Shown piece after piece: positions 9,039 through 15,482 of a stretch of DNA of 25,412 nucleotides. How positions within the stretch are numbered: position 1 is the stretch's first letter; every line of letters starts with the position of its first letter. The stretch spans positions 1 through 25,412 of the forward strand of contig JAEWSZ010000154.1 of NCBI GenBank assembly GCA_023397905.1. The letters are read 5' to 3'. Source of the DNA: Bacillota bacterium (GTDB lineage: Bacteria > Bacillota > Clostridia > Acetivibrionales > DSM-1351). The notes beneath the pieces were generated by a model, which was given only the letters and a program-made list of their open reading frames with translations, was not told the DNA's origin and did no database searches. The position numbers were made by a program, and so were the translations under genes.

Positions 9039-10226
9039 CTATTTGACTCTCATAAGCTTCCTGGCGAACTTCACTACGGGCTTGAGAAGTATGCCCTCCA
9101 TTTCCCTGCTCACAACCCTGAGCTGAGAACGTATTTCTATATTCTGAGGGCAATGGGTCTCACATTTTCCGCAGTCCTTGCACTGTGAGGCAAGAGATGG
9201 TTTGGACGCCAGCGCCATGTTCTGAAAATAGCGTATACGCGCGCCTCGGTCCTTTGTCAGGTACTTGTCGTTATAGTGTGAAAAACAGCCGGGGATATCC
9301 ACCCCCGCAGGACATGGCATACAATAGCCGCAGGCTGTGCAGGGCACCCTGGTTCTTTCCTGCAGCACGCTTTTGACCTTTTCAAAGGCGCCCAGCTCTT
9401 CTTCCGTCAGGGAATTGGCCTGAGCGTCGGAAGCGATCCTTATATTGTCCAGAACCTGTTCTTCATTGCTCATGCCGGAAAGTACCACATTGACCTCCGG
9501 ATGGTTCCATATCCATCGTAGTGCCCATTCGGCAGGCGATCTGTCCTTCTGGCAGTCAGCAAATGTCTTTTTTACTTCCTCGGGCAGATGCGTGACTAGC
9601 TTTCCTCCCCGCAGAGGCTCCATGACGACAACCGGTATACCCATGGCGGCGGCAGCCTTTAAGCCTTCCCTCGTGGCCTGGTTGTTTTCGTCCATATAGT
9701 TATATTGTATCTGGCAAAAATCCCAGGGATAGGCTTTTAATATATTCAGAAACTCGCTTTTGATACCATGGAAGGAGAAGCCTATATTTTTTATGGTCCC
9801 CTTTGCCTTCAGCTCTTCCAGCCATTTTAAAACCCCAAGCTCTGAAAGGCGGTCAAAGCCCGCTTTGTCAGTCAGCATATGGAGGAGGTAATAGTCAATA
9901 TAATCCGTCTGGAGCCTGCCCAGCTGCGTATTAAAAATCTTCTGCGCGTTCTCCAGCTTTTTTACCATAAAGGGAGGCAGCTTTGTGGCTATCTTCACCT
10001 TTTCCCGCAAGCCTCCCGCAAGCGCTTTTCCCAGCAGGGATTCACTTCTGCCGGCATGGTATATGTACGCCGTGTCAAAATAATTCACACCCTTGTCAAT
10101 GGAATCGTGTATCATGGCAATGGCCCTGGGCTCGTCTATCATTCCGGCCCTTGTGGGAAAGCGCATGCAGCCGAACCCTAAAATAGAAAGCTGATCTCCG
10201 TTTTTTGAATTTTCTCTTGTTAACAT
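9039..10226 (-). CDS. Aldo/keto reductase with C-terminal 2x[4Fe-4S] ferredoxin domain
   Basis: This 395-residue protein belongs to the COG1453-type oxidoreductases. Residues 1 to about 290 form the aldo/keto reductase barrel with the catalytic set Asp51, Tyr56 (DTAYIYHAGRSE), Lys82 and His116. The C-terminal part carries two cysteine clusters: Cys296/299/302/305 (CTACGYCMPCP) and Cys349/352/355/359 (CKDCGKCETHCP). These can each hold a [4Fe-4S] centre, so electrons probably pass between a carbonyl substrate or NAD(P)H and ferredoxin; the substrate is unknown. The start ATG lies 2 nt past the nitroreductase stop, with GGGAG overlapping that gene's last codons, so the two are translationally linked and probably form a redox operon. 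Confidence 0.92.
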   Translation of the reverse strand: MLTRENSKNGDQLSILGFGCMRFPTRAGMIDEPRAIAMIHDSIDKGVNYFDTAYIYHAGRSESLLGKALAGGLREKVKIATKLPPFMVKKLENAQKIFNTQLGRLQTDYIDYYLLHMLTDKAGFDRLSELGVLKWLEELKAKGTIKNIGFSFHGIKSEFLNILKAYPWDFCQIQYNYMDENNQATREGLKAAAAMGIPVVVMEPLRGGKLVTHLPEEVKKTFADCQKDRSPAEWALRWIWNHPEVNVVLSGMSNEEQVLDNIRIASDAQANSLTEEELGAFEKVKSVLQERTRVPCTACGYCMPCPAGVDIPGCFSHYNDKYLTKDRGARIRYFQNMALASKPSLASQCKDCGKCETHCPQNIEIRSQLRVVSREMEGILLKPVVKFARKLMRVK

Positions 10227-10228
10227 AG

Positions 10229-10981
10229 TTATTCTCCCAACCTCACTTTTGCCGCAAATTCATGTCCTTCGGGCACATTTCCTCCCGAAAAGTCAATTAC
10301 CGCACTTTTACCCTGCTGCTCCGCCGACAGTATCAGATGGCACAGCGCTATTCCCGTGTCAATGGTGCTCAGTCTTCCGAAAAGACGGTCTTTGATAAAA
10401 TTCATTTTTTTACGGCTCACAATGATTTCCTTTAAAGCTCCGCTGAAAAACCAGGTCTGCGTATTTCTGGCAGAAGGAGCCAGCCTCACCGGTTCAAGCA
10501 GCTGGCCGGCCTCCTGGATGGAAGTGATCTCCTGGAGGCTGTTTCTTTTGAATTCTGAAGTATTTTCCCTGTGCAGGGGTTCATTTACATTTCCAAAGGC
10601 CAGCATTATCACAAAGTCCAAGCCGTTTTTAGAGGCTAGTGTGTCCCTGCCGGGTTTTGCCCCGCCCAGCCAACAGACTCCAATATTATTGGCGGACAGA
10701 AAAAGATCCATTTGCTGGAGTGTAAAGCCGGAATTTATCAGATATCCCTCTTTTTTTTCCGAGTACAGGCAGAGATAATGGGGCGCTTTTATGGAAAACA
10801 TTCCATTTATTTTATCCCCTGAAAGAACGGCAAATTCAAGCCGTATGCTTTCATCAAGTCTCACAGTTCTTTCCGAAAAGGCCAGCAGTTCTTCAATCCT
10901 TTCCTGAGGCAGCGGAGTCATGTCATATTTCCTGATGGATTTCCTTTTAAAAATAGCTGTATAAAGTTCAGGATTCATCAT
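10229..10981 (-). CDS. Nitroreductase family protein (TM1586-like)
   Basis: This 250-residue protein opens with the nitroreductase signature FKRKSIRKYDMTPL. It has a duplicated half-domain arrangement: one half to about residue 150, and a second starting near EPVRLAPSARNTQTWFF. This matches the single-chain TM1586-type nitroreductases, FMN-dependent NAD(P)H oxidoreductases. The SAxNxQxW segment is the usual flavin-contact region. Two adjacent ATGs (10981 and 10978) follow GGAGGGGG; either may be used. It is the first gene of a two-gene unit with the ferredoxin-type aldo/keto reductase. A 9-3-9 palindrome lies 27-47 nt upstream and may control the pair. Substrate unknown. Confidence 0.85.
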   Translation of the reverse strand: MMNPELYTAIFKRKSIRKYDMTPLPQERIEELLAFSERTVRLDESIRLEFAVLSGDKINGMFSIKAPHYLCLYSEKKEGYLINSGFTLQQMDLFLSANNIGVCWLGGAKPGRDTLASKNGLDFVIMLAFGNVNEPLHRENTSEFKRNSLQEITSIQEAGQLLEPVRLAPSARNTQTWFFSGALKEIIVSRKKMNFIKDRLFGRLSTIDTGIALCHLILSAEQQGKSAVIDFSGGNVPEGHEFAAKVRLGE

Positions 10982-11007
10982 TTTATCCCCCTCCCAATTT
11001 TTTAAAT

Positions 11008-11028
11008 ATTAATATTGATAATATTAAT
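11008..11028 (-). promoter_or_regulatory. Operator-like palindrome upstream of the nitroreductase gene
   Basis: ATTAATATT-GAT-AATATTAAT is a perfect 9-3-9 inverted repeat, 27-47 nt upstream of the start codon, where the -10 region of a promoter would be. On the minus strand TTGAGA lies upstream at a loose spacing from TATTAT inside the palindrome. A repressor site is plausible, but the sequence is only A/T plus a central G, so chance cannot be excluded. Confidence 0.35.
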
Positions 11029-11050
11029 TATCTCATTAATTTTCTCAAAC

Positions 11051-11095
11051 AAAAATAGAACGCCATATATATTTCAATATAGCGTTCTATTTTTT
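11051..11095 (-). terminator. Intrinsic terminator after the CoA-binding gene
   Basis: AAAAATAGAACGC (11051-11063) and GCGTTCTATTTTT (11082-11094) form a perfect 13-bp stem around an AT-rich loop. The stem is flanked by A and T runs, so it could act in both directions. It ends the CoA-binding gene transcript and insulates the nitroreductase promoter. Confidence 0.8.
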
Positions 11096-11157
11096 AAATG
11101 TCAACGCGATATTTCCCATGGAACAGAATTGATAAGTCAGGATTCCGCATTCTTCAT

Positions 11158-11532
11158 TTATCTGGTGGCCACCAGCACGCAAGCCTGCACCTGCTGCAAA
11201 CCAAGATCGCCGATCTGCTTCAGCAGCTCATCGTCATAGGTTCCCGGCTGCAGCCAGATATATTTTATGCCCAGCTTTGCCGCTTCGTCTATGACAGCCC
11301 TTCCCCGCTTTGGCGACACCACCATATCGATCACCTCCGGCACTGCCGGCAAGGAGGTGAGGTCCTTATAGCACCTGTCACCCTCCACGGTATCATACAT
11401 CGGATTTACGGCATAGACCTCATATCCCTTTTCTTTCAGCCTCCGGTAAATCATATTGCCATATTTCTCCCGGTCCTGGTTTGCTCCCACAACCGCCCAT
11501 ATTTTTTTCTCAAGCATAGTTTCTTCCAGCAT
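11158..11532 (-). CDS. CoA-binding domain protein (YccU-like)
   Basis: This small Rossmann-fold protein of 124 residues is of the CoA_binding_2 type. Visible features are the nucleotide-binding start IWAVVGANQDREKYGN, then GYEVYAVNP and DMVVSP, and a WLQPGTYDDELLK segment typical of YccU-like proteins. These resemble the CoA-binding domain of succinyl-CoA synthetase alpha but lack the catalytic His domain; their role is not established. Two starts are possible: the ATG at 11532 with GGGAGG 12 nt upstream, or an in-frame ATG five codons later with GGAAG at 5 nt. It is a single gene bounded by a terminator downstream and a divergent intergenic region upstream. Confidence 0.85.
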   Translation of the reverse strand: MLEETMLEKKIWAVVGANQDREKYGNMIYRRLKEKGYEVYAVNPMYDTVEGDRCYKDLTSLPAVPEVIDMVVSPKRGRAVIDEAAKLGIKYIWLQPGTYDDELLKQIGDLGLQQVQACVLVATR

Positions 11533-11599
11533 AATGTTTGGAAACCTCCCATCTTTAACAATAAGTATATATCATAATGTAAATTGTATCCTGTTATTA

Positions 11600-11608
11600 A
11601 TTATACCA
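11600..11608 (-). promoter_or_regulatory. Extended -10 promoter candidate for the CoA-binding gene
   Basis: On the minus strand TGGTATAAT is an extended -10 (TGnTATAAT), about 70 nt upstream of the gene start. No good -35 is seen at 17 nt, which extended -10 promoters tolerate. Confidence 0.4.
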
Positions 11609-11722
11609 CATACCATGCGGTGTAATCCGGTAAACTGTGCCTTCCCCATAAATATTTTATTCTTCCTGCTTCATATTTCCGGCAGCCGGTTTTTATTCAT
11701 TTACATAATTTTTATTATCAGT

Positions 11723-11751
11723 AACCCAATAGGCAGAGAAGGCATAAAATA
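11723..11751 (+). promoter_or_regulatory. Sigma-K-like sporulation promoter
   Basis: CATAAAATA (11743-11751) matches the sigma-K -10 pattern CATAnnnTA. An AAC (-35 pattern AC) sits at 11723-11725, with 17 nt between. No sigma-A -35 is found at proper distance. It lies about 45 nt upstream of the Tyr/Gly-rich protein gene, fitting late mother-cell expression. The motifs are short, so this is suggestive only. Confidence 0.45.
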
Positions 11752-11797
11752 ATCTGTAAGCATTTTTTAATAAAATCCAATAATGAAGGAGGTTGGC

Positions 11798-12298
11798 ATG
11801 ATGCCAAATTGGAATAATGACAATAATGCGCCTAATATACAGGCGATGAATATTCCCCAGAAGTATGCCCCTATGATGGAAATGCCCCAGGAACAGTTAG
11901 AGGCTATGTACCCCAGATGTTACTATATAATCCATCCTGAAGTATGCCGCCACTGCGACAATTTTGTTTCTCAGTTCGGGAATATGTACACCCCCTCCCG
12001 GCAGCAGCTGGATGAAATGGTGGACAATATCGACAACTCGGTGGGAGAAGATGTGGATGCTGATTACCGTGACGAGGAATTGGGCTATGACGACTATTAT
12101 GGATATGAGGACGGATATAGCGGCAGCTATGAATACTATGACGAAAGAGAACCTGACGGCTACGGCGGGGGTTTCGGAGGGGGCTTTGGCGGCAGAAGAC
12201 GTTTCCGCAGGGACCTGATCTCAATTCTGCTTTTAAGAGAGCTGCTCCGCAGAAGACGCCCCTATTATGGCTATCCCGGAGGGCATGGCTGGTATTGA
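11798..12298 (+). CDS. Tyr/Gly-rich small protein with Cys motif, possible spore coat component
   Basis: I do not recognise a named family. From the ATG at 11798 it has 166 residues. An Asn/Pro/Met-rich head is followed by a conserved-looking core, YPRCYYIIHPEVCRHCDNF, with Cys41, Cys50 and Cys53. Next come an acidic, Tyr-rich stretch (about 85-120), a GGGFGGGFGG segment, and an Arg-rich helix ending in YYGYPGGHGWY. Such Tyr/Gly-rich low-complexity composition with few cysteines is typical of cross-linked spore-coat proteins. The start is set by AAGGAGG at 11786-11792; the upstream ATG at 11783 would include that site, and the ATG at 11801 is also possible. A sigma-K-like promoter precedes it and an Fe/Mn superoxide dismutase gene follows on the same strand. 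No signal peptide or membrane segment. Confidence 0.75.
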   Translation: MMPNWNNDNNAPNIQAMNIPQKYAPMMEMPQEQLEAMYPRCYYIIHPEVCRHCDNFVSQFGNMYTPSRQQLDEMVDNIDNSVGEDVDADYRDEELGYDDYYGYEDGYSGSYEYYDEREPDGYGGGFGGGFGGRRRFRRDLISILLLRELLRRRRPYYGYPGGHGWY

Positions 12299-12306
12299 TT
12301 TTGTCT

Positions 12307-12338
12307 ATTGCGCCGGATATTACCACTGGCGCAATTTT
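12307..12338 (+). terminator. Weak terminator-like hairpin
   Basis: ATTGCGCC (12307-12314) and GGCGCAAT (12328-12335) form an 8-bp stem with a 13-nt loop, followed by only TTTT. It lies just after the Tyr/Gly-rich gene. Partial readthrough into the superoxide dismutase gene is likely. Confidence 0.5.
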
Positions 12339-12439
12339 CAGTTGCGTCCGTCCGTTTATGTCCTTATTCCATAAGCACAAGCGGGGACGCCGGTTAATAT
12401 AATACTACAGAAAACAAATTTATCAGGAGTATTTTAAAT

Positions 12440-13090
12440 ATGCAATTTAATATGATTCCCACCGGAAAGCATCAATTGCCGCCGCTTCCATACCCATACA
12501 ACGCCCTGGAGCCGGTGATAAGCCAGACCACTTTACATTTTCACCATGATAAGCATCACAAGGCATATGTGGACGGACTTAACACGGCCGAAACCAGCAT
12601 GGAGGACGCGCGCAGGAGAAATGATTACACCTATGTTAAATATTGGGAAAACGAACTCGCCTTTAACGGATCGGGCCATATCCTTCATAGCATTTTCTGG
12701 ACAATTATGGCCCCCATTGGCGCAGGCGGACAACCGGGGCCCAATACCATGAACCAGATCAATAACTATTTCGGAAGCTTTGATGCTTTCAGACAGCAGT
12801 TCAAAAGCGCCGCCGGAAAGGTTGAAGGGTCAGGCTGGGCAATACTCACCTGGCAGCCCTCCTGGAGACGCCTGGAAATATTGCAGGCGGAAAAACATCA
12901 AAATCTGACCCAGTGGAGCGGTATCCCGATCCTGGTATGCGACGTCTGGGAACATGCCTATTATCTTGATTATCAGAATGACAGGACAAAATTTATCGAC
13001 AACTGGTGGAGCCTTATTAACTGGTATGAGGTAGAAAGAAGATTGCTTATGGCAATAAACGGACAGGTCTCGCTGGTCAGCGGAGTATAA
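12440..13090 (+). CDS. Fe/Mn superoxide dismutase family protein, possibly spore-coat associated
   Basis: This 216-residue protein has all four metal ligands of Fe/Mn superoxide dismutase: His35 (HHDKHH), His83 (LHSIFW), Asp168 and His172 (CDVWEHAYY). It therefore likely converts superoxide to oxygen and hydrogen peroxide. It has an N-terminal extension (about 12 residues before LPPLPYPYNALEP) and a Trp/Arg-rich insert (WQPSWRRLEIL) where the standard enzyme has WAWLV. It has no export signal. Such divergent clostridial enzymes are found on spores (for example SodA of Clostridioides difficile), where oxidative cross-linking of Tyr-rich coat proteins has been suggested. The Tyr/Gly-rich gene just upstream and spoVS downstream (convergent) fit that idea; the localisation is inference. 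The start ATG has CAGGAG 10 nt upstream. Confidence 0.9.
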   Translation: MQFNMIPTGKHQLPPLPYPYNALEPVISQTTLHFHHDKHHKAYVDGLNTAETSMEDARRRNDYTYVKYWENELAFNGSGHILHSIFWTIMAPIGAGGQPGPNTMNQINNYFGSFDAFRQQFKSAAGKVEGSGWAILTWQPSWRRLEILQAEKHQNLTQWSGIPILVCDVWEHAYYLDYQNDRTKFIDNWWSLINWYEVERRLLMAINGQVSLVSGV

Positions 13091-13125
13091 ACGGGTATAT
13101 GCTTTTTTTGACAATAGAATATAAT

Positions 13126-13174
13126 GGGACATTCCCGGCCGGAAGCTTGTTTCCGCACTGCCGGGGCATGTCCC
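13126..13174. terminator. Large hairpin between convergent genes
   Basis: GGGACATtCCCGGC and GCCGGGgCATGTCCC pair nearly completely, and an inner stem CGGAA/TTCCG sits in the loop. It lies between the ends of the superoxide dismutase (plus) and spoVS (minus) genes, so it may serve as a shared 3' end. No strong T run follows on either strand. Confidence 0.55.
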
Positions 13175-13196
13175 CAATCTGAACAGTTAATTGATA

Positions 13197-13457
13197 TTAC
13201 CGCGGTTGAATATAGAACTTAATGGCAGTTCTTTCTTCACCGTCAATATTTACTTCTGCAAAAGCCGGAACCGCTACAAGATCAATTCCGTTAGGAGCAA
13301 CAAAACCTCTGGTGATTGCAATTGCCTTAACCGCTTGATTTACTGCTCCGGCGCCAACTGCCTGGATCTCCGCATAATTATTGTCGCGTAAAACAGCGGC
13401 TAATGCTCCAGCAACAGATTTGGGCTGCGAATTAGCTGAAACCTTTAGAACTTCCAT
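13197..13457 (-). CDS. spoVS: Stage V sporulation protein S
   Basis: This 86-residue, full-length SpoVS is recognisable from EVLKVSANSQPKSVAGALAA, the AVGAGAVNQAVKAIAITRG core and the C-terminal IKFYIQP. It has an Alba-like fold. In Bacillus subtilis, loss of SpoVS blocks sporulation at stage V and it also affects septation. The start ATG has AGGAGG at 8 nt. A strong match to a sigma-H promoter lies 66-94 nt upstream, as known for spoVS in Bacillus. It is monocistronic here: radical SAM gene upstream, convergent superoxide dismutase gene downstream. Confidence 0.96.
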   Translation of the reverse strand: MEVLKVSANSQPKSVAGALAAVLRDNNYAEIQAVGAGAVNQAVKAIAITRGFVAPNGIDLVAVPAFAEVNIDGEERTAIKFYIQPR

Positions 13458-13522
13458 AAATACATCCTCCTAAAAAATGCTTTAATAAAATAATAAAAAA
13501 ATATTTATATATCTAACTATTA

Positions 13523-13551
13523 CTATTCTATATATTACTGCAAAATCCTTC
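13523..13551 (-). promoter_or_regulatory. Sigma-H-like promoter of spoVS
   Basis: On the minus strand GAAGGATTT (13543-13551) matches the sigma-H -35 pattern RnAGGAwww. ATAGAATAG (13523-13531) matches the -10 pattern RnnGAATww except in the last base. The spacer is 11 nt, within the expected 11-12. spoVS is a sigma-H target in Bacillus subtilis. Confidence 0.7.
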
Positions 13552-13580
13552 TTTTTACATTTAAAAATTTTATGTCCAGA

Positions 13581-14594
13581 TTAATTAAACTTTTTTATTA
13601 AAAATAAATCAATTTCGTCCTTTGTCTCTACTTTTATGTTCTTAAAATTAAACATTTCCTTTAATTTTATAATATTTTGTCTTTTTTGCCCAACCACATT
13701 GGAGATTTCCTTGGGATTGGCCTCAATGACTATATCCGGTATTTTTTCAAAACCGTTTTGGCGTACATATCTTTCCATTTTATTCAGCATTAGCCTGGCT
13801 TCCACAAGCTGCCTGAAGGCCGGGTGAAAGGGGCCCGCTTCCACCTCGCCGGTTTCGCTTATGCTGTCCGTGGGCTGAAGCCCTATGCGTATGACGTTGA
13901 TATGGTTATTTTCATAAATCTCCAGCAGCTCTGCGCATATATCCGCCGCCTCCTCAGTTGAAAGTGGCGTATACCTGCCCTCTCTGTACATTTTCTCAAG
14001 ATAGGTATTTTTAATGACCAGCGTCGGGTATATCCTCACCATATCCGGCCCCATCCTTACCACTCTTTCGGCAGTCAGCAGGGACTTTTCCCTGGAATCC
14101 CCCGGAAGTCCTATCATGGTCTGGATACCCAGAGAAAATCCATATTTTCTGATCATTGCGGCAGCTTTTGACACCGTCTCAATATCATGCCCCCGGTTGC
14201 TGCTCCTGAGAATTTCATCATCCAGGCTCTGGGCCCCTAATTCTATGGTTCTCACTCCATATTTCCGGAGCATGCCGAGGATTTCCCCGCTGATGTAATC
14301 GGGGCGTGTGGAAATTCTCATACTGTCCACTCTGCCGGACTGGATATAACTATGCCCGATTTTCAGATACCATTCCTGTTCTTCTGCGGCTATGCCCGTA
14401 AAACTGCCGCCGTAAAAGCCTATCTCCACAAAAGCGTCCCCGCAGGTGGAAAGATGTTCCTCGACAGTCCGCCGGATATCCTCTTCACTGGCGTCCGTAA
14501 GCTGCCCGCTTATGGTCTTCTGGTTACAGTATATGCAATCAAAAGGGCAGCCTTTATGAGGTACAAAAACAGGTATTACAATATGTTTTTTGAT
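13581..14594 (-). CDS. Elp3-like radical SAM protein with apparent ATC start
   Basis: A radical SAM enzyme of the Elp3/COG1243-like group found beside rnc in Clostridia; function unassigned. The conserved frame spans 337 codons. CPFDCIYC (Cys16, Cys20, Cys23) is the CX3CX2C motif for the [4Fe-4S]/SAM cluster, followed by IGFYGGSFTGI, RISTRPDYI, ELGAQSLDDEIL and GLPGDS. No ATG, GTG or TTG exists between the in-frame TAA (14595-14597) and the Cys motif. The codon right after that TAA is ATC (14592-14594), with AGAGGTG 6 nt upstream and then KKHIVIPVFVPHKGC, where an initiator Met is expected. The first usable standard start, GTG at 14427-14429, would delete the cluster and has no clear ribosome-binding site. 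So the gene either starts at ATC (or ATT/ATA), is damaged, or the base is wrong. Confidence 0.85.
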   Translation of the reverse strand: MKKHIVIPVFVPHKGCPFDCIYCNQKTISGQLTDASEEDIRRTVEEHLSTCGDAFVEIGFYGGSFTGIAAEEQEWYLKIGHSYIQSGRVDSMRISTRPDYISGEILGMLRKYGVRTIELGAQSLDDEILRSSNRGHDIETVSKAAAMIRKYGFSLGIQTMIGLPGDSREKSLLTAERVVRMGPDMVRIYPTLVIKNTYLEKMYREGRYTPLSTEEAADICAELLEIYENNHINVIRIGLQPTDSISETGEVEAGPFHPAFRQLVEARLMLNKMERYVRQNGFEKIPDIVIEANPKEISNVVGQKRQNIIKLKEMFNFKNIKVETKDEIDLFLIKKFN

Positions 14595-14644
14595 TTATAA
14601 CACCTCTTCTATTATTGTTTTTATGGTTTTATTCTGAATTCTGG

Positions 14645-15361
14645 CTACTGACTGCCGAATCTGCTTAAAGCATCCCTTGCGGCGCTCTGCTCAGACTCTT
14701 TTTTGGAATGTCCTTTTCCCTGTCCTCCAGCCTTGTTATTTATCCTCACCTCGGTCACAAAGCTTTTATCATGGTCTGGACCTGTCTCCATGACAATATG
14801 ATAGGTTATGGACTGCTCGCCCTTTTGCTGCACCAATTCCTGCAGCTGGGTCTTATAATCGTAAAACAGCTTTCCCTGCACGCAGCTTTTGATTATCTTT
14901 TCCATGTGCTTAAGGATGAACTCCCTGGCGGTGTCAAGCCCGCTGTCGGTATAAATGGCGCCTATGAGAGCTTCAAAGGCGTCCGACAGTATGGAGTTTT
15001 TGTTCCTCCCTCCAGACAGCTCCTCGCCCTTCCCAAGCAGAAGGAATTCTCCCAGACCTATATCCCTGGCACATTCTGAAAGAGAGCTTTCACAGACAAT
15101 TTTGGCCCTTGTCACCGTCAATTCACCTTCCGGCAGGTTCGGGTACATTTTATATAAATATTCGCTTATGGTCAGACCCAAGACCGAGTCGCCGAGAAAC
15201 TCTATTCTCTCATTGTATTTCAGCTTTTTGGCTTTCCGTTCATTGGCATATGAGCTGTGAGTCACAGCTGTCAAAATTTTATCTTTATCACTGAAAACAT
15301 AGTTGATCCTGCTTTCCAGTAAAGATAAATCTTTGATATGACTTTTATCGGTATTGTTCAT
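14645..15361 (-). CDS. rnc: Ribonuclease III
   Basis: This double-strand-specific endoribonuclease matures rRNA and regulates mRNAs. From the ATG ending at 15361 (GGAGG 4 nt upstream) it has 238 residues. The catalytic domain carries the signature NERIEFLGDSVLGL (50-63) and the second acidic motif SDAFEALIGAIYTD. The C-terminal dsRNA-binding domain (from about 165) includes YKTQLQELVQ and GKGHSKKESEQSAARDAL. An upstream in-frame ATG at 15385 would translate the ribosome-binding site and is rejected. It is downstream of fabF but separated by a terminator with an overlapping promoter, and is followed after 50 nt by the radical SAM gene. Confidence 0.96.
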   Translation of the reverse strand: MNNTDKSHIKDLSLLESRINYVFSDKDKILTAVTHSSYANERKAKKLKYNERIEFLGDSVLGLTISEYLYKMYPNLPEGELTVTRAKIVCESSLSECARDIGLGEFLLLGKGEELSGGRNKNSILSDAFEALIGAIYTDSGLDTAREFILKHMEKIIKSCVQGKLFYDYKTQLQELVQQKGEQSITYHIVMETGPDHDKSFVTEVRINNKAGGQGKGHSKKESEQSAARDALSRFGSQ

Positions 15362-15414
15362 TTTTCCTCCAGAAATATCCGGCACAGCTTTTCAGCTTTG
15401 TTCTGCCGGAACAA

Positions 15415-15448
15415 AAAATAAAGATGGAGTCCGCTCCATCTTTATTTT
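15415..15448 (-). terminator. Intrinsic terminator after fabF
   Basis: AAAATAAAGATGGAG (15415-15429) and CTCCATCTTTATTTT (15434-15448) form a perfect 15-bp stem with a TCCG loop. On the minus strand it ends in ATTTTTT. It separates fabF from rnc. Confidence 0.9.
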
Positions 15449-15472
15449 ATACTTTTATATTTATCTCATCAA
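15444..15472 (-). promoter_or_regulatory. Candidate rnc promoter overlapping the fabF terminator
   Basis: On the minus strand TTGATG (15467-15472) and TAAAAT (15444-15449) are separated by 17 nt. The start point would be near 15437, inside the first arm of the fabF terminator. New transcripts would then lack most of that arm and escape termination. Confidence 0.6.
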
Positions 15473-15482
15473 TAGCATAATT

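Noticed and set aside
11904..12380. 158-codon minus-strand frame opposite the Tyr/Gly-rich gene
   Set aside because: Its Cys/His/Arg-rich composition is what the complement of Tyr/Gly/Asp codons gives; the plus-strand gene has the good ribosome-binding site.
13108..13125. TTGACA followed by TATAAT on the plus strand after the superoxide dismutase gene
   Set aside because: Only 6 nt lie between the hexamers instead of about 17, and no plus-strand gene follows; not a working promoter.
14427..14429. GTG as the start of the radical SAM gene
   Set aside because: It would remove the CX3CX2C motif that the same frame encodes upstream, and there is no ribosome-binding site before it.
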